Source: an uncultured Clostridia bacterium (lineage in GTDB: Bacteria; Bacillota; Clostridia; Oscillospirales; Acutalibacteraceae). Taken from it: a DNA stretch of 64,000 nt. The translations under genes and the position numbers were made by a program. Positions 1-7,525 of this stretch are shown here, one piece after another. The stretch is from NCBI GenBank assembly GCA_947585745.1, contig CANPXF010000002.1, positions 124,001 through 188,000 on the forward strand, given 5' to 3'. The notes under the pieces are model-generated. The model did no database searches. It was given only the letters and a program-made list of their open reading frames with translations, and was not told the DNA's origin. How positions within the stretch are numbered: the stretch's first letter is position 1; the number at the start of each line of letters is the position of its first letter.

Positions 1-531
1 CCTGTTGAGCCAGGTATCTATCTCTGGCAGGGCGACATTACCACTTTGAAATGCGGCGCTATAGTAAACGCCGCAAATTCTGGCATGACCGGCTGCTATG
101 CTCCCTGTCACGGCTGTATCGACAACGCCATTCACACCTACGCCGGGGTACAGCTTCGGCTTGCCTGTGCCGAGATGATGAAAAAGCAGGGGCACAAGGA
201 GCCGACCGGACTGGCAAAAATCACGCCCACCTACAATTTGCCCTGCGAGTATGTTCTGCATACCGTCGGCCCGATCATTTACGGTCATGTGACACAAAAG
301 GATCGGAAACTGCTTGCCTCCTGCTATCGTTCCTGCCTGGAACTGGCGCAGCAAAACGGAATCGGGAGCGTGGCGTTCTGCTGTATTTCTACGGGGGAAT
401 TTCATTTTCCGAATGACGAGGCCGCAAAAATCGCCGTGGACACAGTGCGGCAATATAAAGGCAACATGGAGGTGATCTTCAATGTTTTCAAAGATGTCGA
501 TTACAAAATCTACCGTGAGCTACTCGGATAA
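1..531 (+). CDS. Zinc-containing macrodomain protein (ADP-ribosyl hydrolase), 5' end cut by window
   Basis: The reading frame is open from base 1, so the true start lies outside the window. The visible part contains the macrodomain core: a GDITTL segment, VNAANS, and the stretch GCYAPCHGCIDNAIH, which is the zinc-binding signature of Zn-macrodomains. These enzymes remove ADP-ribose from proteins. The next gene starts 50 bases before this one ends, and it encodes a class-M sirtuin. In known macrodomain-SirTM operons the two reverse and install ADP-ribosylation on a lipoylated GcvH-like protein. That carrier and its lipoate ligase are not seen here and may lie upstream. GC content is clearly higher than in the core genome to the right, which suggests transfer. 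Family assignment is firm; the substrate is inferred. Confidence 0.88.
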   Translation, partial: PVEPGIYLWQGDITTLKCGAIVNAANSGMTGCYAPCHGCIDNAIHTYAGVQLRLACAEMMKKQGHKEPTGLAKITPTYNLPCEYVLHTVGPIIYGHVTQKDRKLLASCYRSCLELAQQNGIGSVAFCCISTGEFHFPNDEAAKIAVDTVRQYKGNMEVIFNVFKDVDYKIYRELLG

Positions 532-1351
532 CGTATACCGCCTTCAGGAAGCGCTGGATAAATCGGACGCCGTTGTGGTAGGCGCTGGCGCAGGCCTGTC
601 TACCTCGGCGGGATTTACCTATTCGGGCGACCGTTTCCGCCAATATTTTGCAGACTTTGAAAAGAAATACGGCTTTCACGATATGTATTCGGGTGCGTTT
701 TGCCGTTATGATACGCCGGAAGAGCATTGGGCATATTGGAGCCGGTTTATCACGGTCAACCGCTATATGGATGCGCCAAAGCCCGTCTATGAGCAGGTTT
801 TTGACCTTGTGCGGAATAAGGACTATTTTATCATCACCACGAACGTGGATCACTGTTTTCAGAAAGCTGGCGTGGATAAAAAGCGGCTTTTCTACACGCA
901 GGGCGACTATGGGCTATTCCAATGCTCCAGGCCATGCTGTCAAAAGACCTTCGATAATGAGAGCATGATTCGGCAAATGATGGAGCGGCAGAAAGATATG
1001 CGGATTCCGTCCGAACTGCTGCCCGTCTGCCAGCATTGCGGAAAGCCCATGACGATTAATCTGCGCTCCGACGATACCTTTGTGGAGGACGAGGGCTGGC
1101 ACGAGGCGGCAGAGCGGTACAAAAACTTCCTGAGTACACGGAGAAACGGACTGATTCTGTTCCTTGAACTCGGCGTCGGGTACAACACGCCGGTTATTAT
1201 TAAATATCCGTTTTGGCGTATGACTGCACAAAACAAGGCGGCGACCTATGCCTGCATCAACTACGGCGAAGCGGTCTGCCCGACGGAGATTGAAAAGCAG
1301 TCGATTTGCATTGATGCGGATATTGGCAAGGCTCTGGAAGATTTGAGGTAA
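482..1351 (+). CDS. Class M sirtuin (SirTM-like protein ADP-ribosyltransferase)
   Basis: This 289-residue Sir2-family protein has the NAD-binding motif GAGAGLSTSAGF near residue 37 and the TTNVDH motif near residue 119. At the place of the usual catalytic histidine it reads TQGDYGLFQC, with glutamine. That substitution is characteristic of SirTM enzymes, which act as ADP-ribosyltransferases rather than deacetylases. Two cysteine pairs (CSRPCC and CQHCG) can form the zinc knuckle. GGAGGTG upstream supports the ATG at 482, inside the end of the macrodomain gene, so the two are translationally coupled. Known SirTM proteins modify lipoyl-GcvH-L in oxidative-stress responses; no such partner is visible here. 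Confidence 0.87.
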   Translation: MFSKMSITKSTVSYSDNVYRLQEALDKSDAVVVGAGAGLSTSAGFTYSGDRFRQYFADFEKKYGFHDMYSGAFCRYDTPEEHWAYWSRFITVNRYMDAPKPVYEQVFDLVRNKDYFIITTNVDHCFQKAGVDKKRLFYTQGDYGLFQCSRPCCQKTFDNESMIRQMMERQKDMRIPSELLPVCQHCGKPMTINLRSDDTFVEDEGWHEAAERYKNFLSTRRNGLILFLELGVGYNTPVIIKYPFWRMTAQNKAATYACINYGEAVCPTEIEKQSICIDADIGKALEDLR

Positions 1352-1355
1352 GGCT

Positions 1356-1931
1356 ATGCACGATATTTGGAACCCGTGGCACGGGTGCGTGAAATGCAGC
1401 GAGGGCTGCCAGCATTGCTATATGTATTTCCTCGACCGTGTTCGTGACCGAAACGGCGCCGATATTTACAAAACAAAATCGGGCTTCACCTATCCCGTTC
1501 AAAGAAACCGAAACGGCTCTTATAAAATCCAAAGTGGGGAGCTGATCCGTGTCTGTATGTCCTCGGATTTCTTTTTGGAGGAAGCGGACGAATGGCGGAG
1601 TGATGCGTGGGAGATGAGGCAACGTAGCGACGTGAAATTCTTTCTTCTGACCAAGCGCCCGCAGCGGGTCAAGAACTGTCTGCCAAAGGACTGGGGCGAC
1701 GGCTGGGAAAACATCATGTTCAACGTCACCTGTGAAAATCAGCGCCGAGCCGATGAGCGTATCCCGATCCTGCTTTCGCTGCCCTTCAAGCACAAGGGAA
1801 TTATGTTTGCGCCGTTTATCGGTGCAGTCAGCATCGAAAAATACCTCGGTGACGGGCAGATCGAACATGTCATCTGCGGCGGCGAAAATTACGACGGCGC
1901 AAGGCAGTATAGTATATTTTCTCTGTATTAG
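1356..1931 (+). pseudogene. DUF5131 (phage Gp37/Gp68-like) protein, 3' truncated
   Basis: The start MHDIWNPWHGCVKCSEGCQHCY is typical of DUF5131 proteins, whose clustered N-terminal cysteines (CVKC, CQHC) suggest a metal or iron-sulfur site. The protein also has the family segments FFLLTKRP and GGENYDGAR. The family continues for several dozen residues after GGENYDGAR, but here the similarity stops near base 1903 and the frame runs into AT-rich foreign sequence, ending at 1931. It therefore appears cut by insertion of the neighbouring restriction-modification island. It starts 5 bases after the sirtuin gene and was probably cotranscribed with it. Function is unknown; the residual peptide may be inactive. 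Confidence 0.7.
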
Positions 1932-2175
1932 TAAATTGAGGGGCGTTTAATCCAAGTTTTTTACACCATTGTTCTGCTCCGTCTGTGAACAGACCAATAT
2001 ACGGTTGACTCATCATAATATAGTTACTACTGATATTCTTTGCATTTCGTTGAATAACGGTTAGTGTATAAAGAAATCTTGCATCTTCTCTTATCAAATC
2101 AAATGCAGCCTGTTGTACTTTATTCAGGGCTACCCCTCCAGGTGGATACTTATTGTATGTAGATTTATAGTCTTC
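1903..2175 (-). pseudogene. Gene fragment of unknown family
   Basis: A frame with protein-like composition is open on the minus strand (segments such as AFDLIREDARFLYTL and NYIMMSQPYIGLFTDG). I see no convincing start codon or ribosome binding site upstream, and downstream it runs into the GC-rich DUF5131 sequence near 1903. It looks like a piece of a gene caught at the left edge of the restriction-modification island. I do not recognise the family. The promoter region of the divergent HTH gene occupies the bases just upstream. Confidence 0.4.
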
Positions 2176-2211
2176 GTTTTTATTATAATATAAAATTAGG
2201 AGGATGTAACT

Positions 2212-2433
2212 ATGGATATTATAAAAGTCTTTGGAGACAATTTAAAAAAATATCGCACTGCAATGGGCATATCACAAGAAGCCTTTGCTGAAAAGTGTGG
2301 TATGCACCGTACATATATTAGTGCCATCGAATGCTATCGCCGTAGTATTTCACTTGAAAATATTCAGCGTATCGCGGATGCACTTGGAATTGAAACATAC
2401 AAACTGTTTTTGGAGGATAATGATAATGCTTGA
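2212..2433 (+). CDS. XRE-family helix-turn-helix protein, probable R-M controller
   Basis: This 73-residue single-domain Cro/C1-type regulator has the HTH core ISQEAFAEKCGMHRTYISAIE followed by helix ENIQRIADALGIE. An AGGAGG seven bases before the ATG fixes the start. The size and position, leading an operon with a restriction endonuclease, match controller (C) proteins of type II restriction-modification systems, which time endonuclease expression after the methyltransferase. The next gene overlaps its stop codon (start at 2426), so the two are translationally coupled. I did not verify a C-box operator in the upstream AT-rich region. The HTH assignment is certain; the controller role is inferred from context. 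Confidence 0.8.
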   Translation: MDIIKVFGDNLKKYRTAMGISQEAFAEKCGMHRTYISAIECYRRSISLENIQRIADALGIETYKLFLEDNDNA

Positions 2434-2740
2434 ACAAATAAGAGACATTCTTCTTTCACACAACGGAAAGAGAAATCCTATTACATCAGCGGAAATTGCC
2501 AGAAAAATTGGAATTATTGAGGATGATACACACGCACAAACGAGGGCGTTAATACTTGAATGTGCCCAAAAATACGAGTTGCCATTAGCTGCGAGCAATC
2601 GAGGATATTATCTTATTTCAAACCAGCAAGAGTATGATGAATATATGAATAATCTTGATTCACGCAGTACCGGCATTGAGGAAAGAAAGAAAATTATTAC
2701 GAAAAATTTTAAGGAGGCAAATAATGAAATACACACTTAA
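2426..2740 (+). CDS. Small winged-helix-like protein in the R-M operon
   Basis: The 104-residue product has an N-terminal segment ITSAEIARKIGI followed by ALILECAQKYELPLAAS and GYYLISN, the arrangement of a small winged-helix domain as seen in phage-type regulators, then a charged C-terminal helix. The ATG at 2426 overlaps the end of the HTH gene. Its last bases overlap the start of the endonuclease gene at 2724, so translation of all three is linked. It may be an accessory DNA-binding subunit or a second regulator of the restriction gene. I do not know a named family for it. Confidence 0.6.
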   Translation: MLEQIRDILLSHNGKRNPITSAEIARKIGIIEDDTHAQTRALILECAQKYELPLAASNRGYYLISNQQEYDEYMNNLDSRSTGIEERKKIITKNFKEANNEIHT

Positions 2741-3314
2741 AAATGAGCTTATTGAAAATTTCAACGAAAGCAAATCGTTCAGCTTTCCTAAGTATACGTC
2801 TCAGTTAATAAACTGGGCAAATCAAAACGCACAAGGAACTCGTCCTGTTGTCGTAGGTCAAATGTCCGAGCTTTTTCCTGAATTTATGAATTCCGGTATG
2901 GAGATAACTATTGAAAACTGGCGTAAATGGTATACAGAAAAATATCCTGATGCATTTGAAAATGCAACCGATAAAATATTTGCACAAGTTCAAAATTTAA
3001 GAAATGCCATTCCTTTAATAGATCGTGAGATGGTTGAAAAGTGGGTACAGGATTTAGTTATTAACAAAACCTTCAATGGTATGTATGTTCAAAAAGCAAT
3101 ATTGGCTTCATTGGCAGAGAAGAGAGAAACTACCTATAGACTTGCAACACCGGAAGAAGAATCAATAGGCATTGATGGATATGTTGGAGAAATTCCATAC
3201 TCTGTAAAACCAGATACATACAAAACTATGGGGCGACTTTCCGAAACAATAGATGTCAAAATGATATATTACTCTAAGACAAAAACTAATTTAAAAATTG
3301 AAGTTGAAGATTGA
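2724..3314 (+). CDS. MjaI-family type II restriction endonuclease
   Basis: The 196-residue protein carries segments I associate with MjaI-family endonucleases: PKYTSQLINWANQNAQGTRP, VVGQMSEL, WYTEKYPDA, LVINKTFNG and the late GIDGYVGEIPYSVKP, where acidic and lysine residues could form a PD-(D/E)xK-like site. MjaI itself cuts CTAG. The convergent neighbour is a TSPPY-type methyltransferase, consistent with the N4-cytosine partner known for MjaI. AAGGAGG precedes the ATG at 2724, which I prefer to the in-frame upstream ATG at 2655. The gene is apparently intact. Family assignment comes from recalled motifs; the CTAG specificity is an inference. Confidence 0.7.
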   Translation: MKYTLKNELIENFNESKSFSFPKYTSQLINWANQNAQGTRPVVVGQMSELFPEFMNSGMEITIENWRKWYTEKYPDAFENATDKIFAQVQNLRNAIPLIDREMVEKWVQDLVINKTFNGMYVQKAILASLAEKRETTYRLATPEEESIGIDGYVGEIPYSVKPDTYKTMGRLSETIDVKMIYYSKTKTNLKIEVED

Positions 3315-3320
3315 TGCTTG

Positions 3321-3355
3321 GGTGCTACCTTTTAAGTAGCACCCTTATTTTGTTT
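3321..3355 (+). terminator. Intrinsic terminator after the endonuclease gene
   Basis: GGGTGCTAC and GTAGCACCC form a 9-bp stem with a 7-base loop, followed by a T-rich run. The last codons and stop of the convergent methyltransferase gene lie inside the hairpin. Confidence 0.75.
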
Positions 3356-4624
3356 TGGCATAGAATCATTAAACTTTGTCTTGCAAGAGTAATCGGTATC
3401 ATTATCTACATATACAAACCCTGTTCTTATCAAATGATTATTAATAAATGTTTTGTTATCGAGATACACATAACACTGCCGGGTATTGTTACGATCATAT
3501 TTTTCTGTATCATATTTTAAAAACACTTTGCGCTTCTGGAATTTATTTTGAAGAAACTCGATTGCTTGATCCTGATATGTTGGATTAACATTTATCCCTA
3601 ACAAACGAACAATCAACCCATTGGAAAGCTCAATTCTATTAGGAGAGATGACCTGTTTCACACTAAACAATTCATTCTTTTGGGTTTTAGAAGAATCAAT
3701 TTTTGATCCAAATTGAAGTTTTTTAACATCAATTTTTTTGTCCATTTTATGAGGATCTTGAAAAACATATGGCAATTGTTCAAAAGAGCAACTTTTTCCC
3801 TTTTTATCTTCACAAAAAACGACTCTTGATTCATCTCCCAAAACAAGTTGGTTGCTACAGAGCTTTTCTTTAATAAGTGGAGCAAATTCTTTGTTGATTT
3901 CATAACCAATTGAATTTCTTCCTAAATTCTTCGCCGCAAGAGAGGTAGTTCCACTACCTGCAAACGGATCAAAAACAGTTTCCCCCACAAATGAAAACAT
4001 TTTAATCAACCGCTTAGGCAATTCTTCTGGAAACATTGCAATATGTCCTGTTTGTTTAACGCCATTAAAATTCCAATGAGAAGAAAAATATTGTCCCCAT
4101 TCTTCTTTAGTCATTGCAGATTGTTCTTTTTGTTCTTTGGTTGGCTTAGGAGCATTACCGAGCTTTTTAAATAAAAGAATAAATTCATAATCCATTTTTA
4201 GTATTCCATTTCGAGGATATGGAAAGCTTCCCATAATTGCACCGCCACCAGAGGTATTCATTGTGGTTGTTTTTTGCCAAATAATGGCTCCCATATAATC
4301 CATACCTAAAGATTCACAAAAACGAATAATCTCGGTTCTAATGGGAATAACCTTATATCTTCCATAATATACAGAACGAGCAAATTGATCTCCAATATTA
4401 ATACAAAGTCTGCAACCATCAGCTAAAACACGATCACATTCCTTCCAGACAAGGTTTAGGTTATTTATATAATCTTCATAACTATCATTAAACCCAATTT
4501 GATTGTCTGTTCCATAATCTTTTAGTTGCCAATAGGGTGGTGAAGTTATGATTAACTGTACCGATTTATCTTCAATTTGGTTTAAGGATCTACTATCGCC
4601 AAATATAATTCTATGTTCAGTCAT
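3332..4624 (-). CDS. N4-cytosine-type DNA methyltransferase with C-terminal SNase-like domain
   Basis: This 430-residue protein has the beta-class order of motifs: TSPPYWQLKDYG (catalytic motif IV) near residue 29 and DPFAGSGTT (AdoMet-binding motif I) near residue 219. TSPPY favours cytosine-N4 methylation over adenine-N6. After a linker, residues from about 325 onward resemble a staphylococcal-nuclease fold: LSNGLIVRLLGINVNP, then a helix, then DRNNTRQCYVYLDN and LIRTGFVYV. The nuclease hallmark GIDTPE is replaced by GINVNP, so the acidic metal ligands appear lost and the tail probably binds rather than cuts DNA. The gene is convergent with the endonuclease and lies 14 bases downstream of an HTH gene. 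It should protect the host from the neighbouring enzyme. Confidence 0.85.
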   Translation of the reverse strand: MTEHRIIFGDSRSLNQIEDKSVQLIITSPPYWQLKDYGTDNQIGFNDSYEDYINNLNLVWKECDRVLADGCRLCINIGDQFARSVYYGRYKVIPIRTEIIRFCESLGMDYMGAIIWQKTTTMNTSGGGAIMGSFPYPRNGILKMDYEFILLFKKLGNAPKPTKEQKEQSAMTKEEWGQYFSSHWNFNGVKQTGHIAMFPEELPKRLIKMFSFVGETVFDPFAGSGTTSLAAKNLGRNSIGYEINKEFAPLIKEKLCSNQLVLGDESRVVFCEDKKGKSCSFEQLPYVFQDPHKMDKKIDVKKLQFGSKIDSSKTQKNELFSVKQVISPNRIELSNGLIVRLLGINVNPTYQDQAIEFLQNKFQKRKVFLKYDTEKYDRNNTRQCYVYLDNKTFINNHLIRTGFVYVDNDTDYSCKTKFNDSMPKQNKGAT

Positions 4625-4638
4625 AATGAAAACCTTTC

Positions 4639-4851
4639 TTATTTTATTTGTTCGCCATTAGGCAATACAAAATATTGTTCATAAGTAGCCCCAAGCACTT
4701 TTGCGATTTGATTGAGTTCTTCTTGGGTAACTGTATTTCTTTTTAATTTTGCATTAAAATTCTGAGGTGTCTGATCTATTCTTCTTGCAAGTTCAGACAA
4801 ACTAATTCCTGCCCTTACGCACAATACTCGTATTTGTTCTGAAGTAGTCAT
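4639..4851 (-). CDS. XRE-family HTH regulator of the methyltransferase
   Basis: The 70-residue product, from the ATG at 4851, contains the HTH ISLSELARRIDQTPQNFNAKL and EELNQIAKVLGATYEQYFVL. GAGGAGG sits eight bases upstream of this ATG, so the longer frame reaching 4911 is not used. It precedes the methyltransferase by 14 bases and is probably its cotranscribed regulator. The system thus has two different HTH proteins, one leading each convergent arm. Confidence 0.8.
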   Translation of the reverse strand: MTTSEQIRVLCVRAGISLSELARRIDQTPQNFNAKLKRNTVTQEELNQIAKVLGATYEQYFVLPNGEQIK

Positions 4852-4961
4852 ATAAAACCTCCTCAAAGAAATTACACTTGATATTATAAAACATTTAATT
4901 GATATTGTCAACTGTATGATTTAATAAAAGCGGCAAAGATTTCTCCTTGCCACCGCTGTAA

Positions 4962-5262
4962 TTATACCGCAAAAATAAGTTCTATATTCACAACCTCTAT
5001 CGCTCTGCTGCAAATATTATTCATCTTCTGCACCCACAGCATTTGATTTTCAGCTTTGAGCTTTTCTGTTACATTTTCTTTTTCTGCCAGTTGTTTTACC
5101 AGCCGGGAAAATATTTCCTCTGCCTGCCGGTCGATGTCGGCAAGATAGCCGTTCAGCTTGCAGGAAGTCAGCAGGTTGGTATAGAGCAGCCGTTTGTGCT
5201 ACCGGAGATACCGCAAATGTCGCTACCCCCAAATGCCTATGGACTGTTCTTCCTTGGCGGGT
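4962..5262 (-). pseudogene. tnpV: tnpV relic (Tn4451-type transposon protein)
   Basis: The minus strand reads, in one frame, LPAKEEQSIGIWG, stop, RHLRYLR, stop, HKRLLYTNLLTSCKLNGYL, ADIDRQAEEIFSRLVKQLAE, then MLWVQKMNNI and a normal end. This is the middle and C-terminal part of TnpV, the small protein of Tn4451-family transposons. Two codons (CAG and probably GAG) have become TAG and the N-terminus is missing. It marks a vanished mobile element to the left of the guaA island. A second, differently damaged tnpV lies at 19064. Confidence 0.75.
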
Positions 5263-5440
5263 AAGAAAATGCATTACCGACTGCAAAAGTCAGTAATGCC
5301 TTTTAGATTGATTCAGATATACCTGCAAGCCATCCAAAACTCACAATAAATGCGTTTTTCAGCCTGCTATCATTTTGCTATCAAATTGGGGGGTAGCGCT
5401 CAGAAACCCAGTATTTATGCGGGTTTTCAGACTTCGCAAA
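5263..5440. other. Gene-free remnant between tnpV relic and attachment site
   Basis: No gene is visible. Immediately outside the attachment repeat are AAACCC and GGGTTT half-sites (about 5406-5426) that could form a terminator for transcription arriving from a guaA 3' end, as expected if this was once the DNA directly downstream of guaA or the end of a further integrated element. Confidence 0.35.
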
Positions 5441-5456
5441 TTATTCCCACTCGACT
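5441..5456. other. Left attachment site: duplicate of the guaA 3' end
   Basis: On the minus strand these bases encode VEWE and a stop, copying the last codons (IEWE, stop) of guaA at 12052-12065. The shared core is TCCCACTCGA on the plus strand. The guaA 3' end is a known integration site for genomic islands. With the integrase at the guaA-proximal end, the two copies define an element of about 6.6 kb. Confidence 0.75.
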
Positions 5457-5792
5457 GCTTAATTCTTTTTCAAAGCGTTTTTAATCGTTTTTCTTTGTTT
5501 TTATTTCTTTTATTTTACTTATTTTTAGGAGAGGTACCTATAAGTTTAAACCGTCAGCATCAAAACAGCATCAAAGTGAAAATATAAAAATAAGAAAGGA
5601 GAAAAATATGGAAATCAACTCAAAAATATTATAACGTGAAAAATTAGATTTGTAAATAATTAAATACTATATCGTTTTATAGTGTTACATTCTATACAGC
5701 CAACACTATAAGACAAAAGAGCCATTACGCGCGCGTGTATACGCGCGTTTTTTCATGTTCCGAAATAGTCGATAACCGTTACTTAAATCATA

Positions 5793-5981
5793 TCAAAGAG
5801 AAATCTCTCGGCCTGTATCTGAAAGAACTTTTTCTTCAATAGCTTTTTTAATATAAGCAGTCAAATTATCACCGGCTATTTTCTTAAGCTCGTCTTTCGC
5901 ACCTTTCTTGATATTGAGCATTACTCTGTCGTAATTTTTCTTAACGCACTTAGCCGAAGCAGTACTCGCGTATGTTGCCAT
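5793..5981 (-). CDS. Arc-like ribbon-helix-helix DNA-binding protein
   Basis: The 62-residue protein (MATYASTASAKCVKKNYDR, then VMLNIKKGAKDELKKIA and LTAYIKKAIEEKV) has the beta strand plus two helices of small ribbon-helix-helix repressors. GGGGGTG stands before the ATG. It is the only minus-strand gene at the left end of the guaA island and diverges from the integration and sigma genes, so it may repress the element or act in maintenance. Bases 5457-5792 to its left hold no gene. Confidence 0.65.
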   Translation of the reverse strand: MATYASTASAKCVKKNYDRVMLNIKKGAKDELKKIAGDNLTAYIKKAIEEKVLSDTGREISL

Positions 5982-6131
5982 AGAAGCACCCCCTTTCTTG
6001 TTGCTTTGATATAAGTATTATAACGCATAATTTTATTTGCGTATACAATTCAGAAAAAAAACTAACTATAAAAAGTCAATGGAAAAAAGAAAAAATTTAA
6101 AAAAAGGACCTTCAGCGGGTCTGTTGAAGCC

Positions 6132-6341
6132 GTCAGCAATTTTCAGCAGGCTCAGCAGATAACTGCTGACGAAAAAAGTTAGATTTTATCTGGCTTTAAC
6201 CCTATTGTCAGCAGAATCAGCAGAAAAATAGTGTAAAAATAGAAAATCTATGATTAGAGAGTAAAATGTAATAATTTACTCTCAAAACAAGCTTTTTTAA
6301 TTTATATAGAAAAAAGTGCTGATTCTGCTGATTCTGCTGAG
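6132..6341. repeat. Cluster of TCAGCAG heptamers with a 16-base inverted repeat
   Basis: TCAGCAR occurs in direct and inverted orientation several times between 6133 and 6170. A tandem pair TCAGCAGAATCAGCAG at 6208-6223 is repeated exactly in inverse orientation as CTGCTGATTCTGCTGA at 6325-6340, about 100 bases apart. The whole lies in a 515-base gene-free stretch (5982-6497). It could be a binding array for an element protein or an origin-like structure. No terminator run follows. Confidence 0.6.
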
Positions 6342-6497
6342 TCAATTTTTTACAAAGAGTTGTTTTCTCAAAAAAAGTTACTAAAAATATCTTTAAAAAA
6401 TTATTTAAAAGAAAGCACATAAGTTCATGTTCAAATGACTTTTTACGTTGTATAATAAGCTAAGACTTAAGAAGAAATCTTTTTATAGGAGCCAATA

Positions 6498-6639
6498 ATG
6501 AATTTAAATAGTAAAAAATTAAAATTCTTATGTCGGTAAAGTGTGCCGACGCGAAAGCGCAAAAGCAATAGCTAAAGCCCTCAATGTAAATCTTAATGAT
6601 ATTCTGCTTGATGAAAGAAGGTCTGAAAATGTCATCTGA
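6498..6639 (+). pseudogene. Cro-like HTH gene with its recognition core deleted
   Basis: A start after GGAGCC gives MNLNSKKLKFLCR and a stop. In a shifted frame the sequence resumes as RRESAKAIAKALNVNLNDILL, the last helices of a Cro/C1 domain, and ends at 6639. The DNA-binding helices and a frame have been lost. It precedes and overlaps the start of the excisionase-like gene, the place where element repressors usually sit. Confidence 0.6.
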
Positions 6640-6802
6640 CGTTGTAAGAGTTAAAGAAGTAATGACACGCCTTGAATGTTCTGAAGGACGCGCCTATAAA
6701 GTCATCAAAACGTTAAATGATGAATTAAAGAAAAAGGGTTATATAACAATAGCCGGTCGGGTGCCTCGTTCTTTCTTTGAAGAAAGGTGCCTACCGAAAT
6801 AA
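6629..6802 (+). CDS. Excisionase-like small DNA-binding protein
   Basis: From the ATG at 6629 the 57-residue product reads MSSDVVRVKEVMTRLECSEG, then RAYKVIKTLNDELKKKGYI and GRVPRSFFEERC. This is the small winged-helix protein commonly encoded by integrative elements of Firmicutes, similar in layout to MerR/Xis-type excisionases: a variable-recognition helix, then a wing ending in VPR-x-FFEER. AGAAGG precedes the ATG. It lies on the same strand as the integrase about 4 kb away and is the best candidate for the recombination directionality factor. Confidence 0.6.
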   Translation: MSSDVVRVKEVMTRLECSEGRAYKVIKTLNDELKKKGYITIAGRVPRSFFEERCLPK

Positions 6803-6819
6803 AAATATATTATAAATTT

Positions 6820-6860
6820 GCGAGTCGTTGTTTTATACAATGGCTCGCATGGTCGTTTTT
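6820..6860 (+). terminator. Hairpin, probable terminator after the excisionase-like gene
   Basis: GCGAGTCGTTG at 6820-6830 pairs with CAATGGCTCGC at 6838-6848 (11 bp with wobbles), followed after seven bases by five T. Confidence 0.45.
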
Positions 6861-6880
6861 AGAAAGGTTTTACGTAAATT

Positions 6881-7513
6881 ATGAGCAGTCATTTCGGACA
6901 ATTAGTCATAGATACATTAAACAGTAGAAACTTAACAAGGGTTGAAGCCTATCGTATTTTCAAGGACAAAAGCACATATAAATCCTGTTATAAAGTGTTC
7001 TATGACAAATATTTACTTGAGTCGCATCACAAAATATCTTGGTGCTATCAAGTATGCAAAATTTTTAACATAAACGCAGAAAAAGCATTTCAGGCAATTC
7101 TCGAAGATGAAAATGCAGAAAGATTAACAGAGCAGGACTTAATTACATACAAGCCAAAATTATATTTATACTCATATGCTTTTACAGAGCTCTATATAGA
7201 GCAGTTGATTAGTATTATTGAGAACTTTAGTGTGAAAAAAATAAAACAAGAAAGCTCATATGACTGTATTAACGAACATGTTGAAAGAATCGCAAGAGCT
7301 ATTTCAAAAGTAGCAGAACTTTCAAGATACCAGTTTTCAATCGAAAAAAGAATATATGAATTAGATATACCAGATAACATGAAAGAAGTTTTGCTTTTAC
7401 GATTTTTTGAGGTTTTATCTATTGAGGAAATCAGCGAGCAAACCGGCTATAATTACAGATGGATTCTCGACCTTCAGCACAAAGGCCTTGAAGCTTTAAA
7501 ATCATCTATTTGA
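6881..7513 (+). CDS. Hypothetical element protein with sigma-region-4-like C-terminus
   Basis: The 210-residue product has an N-terminal domain I do not recognise (MSSHFGQLVIDTLNSRNLTR and on), a helical middle, and a C-terminus MKEVLLLRFFEVLSIEEIS, EQTGYNYRWILDLQHKGLEAL. The last part has the spacing of the sigma-70 region 4 helix-turn-helix (RxxE-L-I-EIA-TG-S-R-A-LK). It ends 12 bases before the first sigma-like gene and is probably in the same operon. The N-terminus also has a motif NLTRVEAYRIF resembling a small repressor-like helix. Role is unknown; phage-type late transcription activators have a comparable tail. Confidence 0.5.
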   Translation: MSSHFGQLVIDTLNSRNLTRVEAYRIFKDKSTYKSCYKVFYDKYLLESHHKISWCYQVCKIFNINAEKAFQAILEDENAERLTEQDLITYKPKLYLYSYAFTELYIEQLISIIENFSVKKIKQESSYDCINEHVERIARAISKVAELSRYQFSIEKRIYELDIPDNMKEVLLLRFFEVLSIEEISEQTGYNYRWILDLQHKGLEALKSSI

Positions 7514-7525
7514 AAGGTTTAAAAG

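Noticed and set aside
6132-6341. CRISPR-like array
   Set aside because: Repeats are only 7-16 bases, irregularly spaced and in both orientations, and no cas genes are present.
6217-6420. Minus-strand frame of 67 codons
   Set aside because: It is low-complexity (F, L, K, Q rich), spans the TCAGCAG repeat and has no ribosome binding site.
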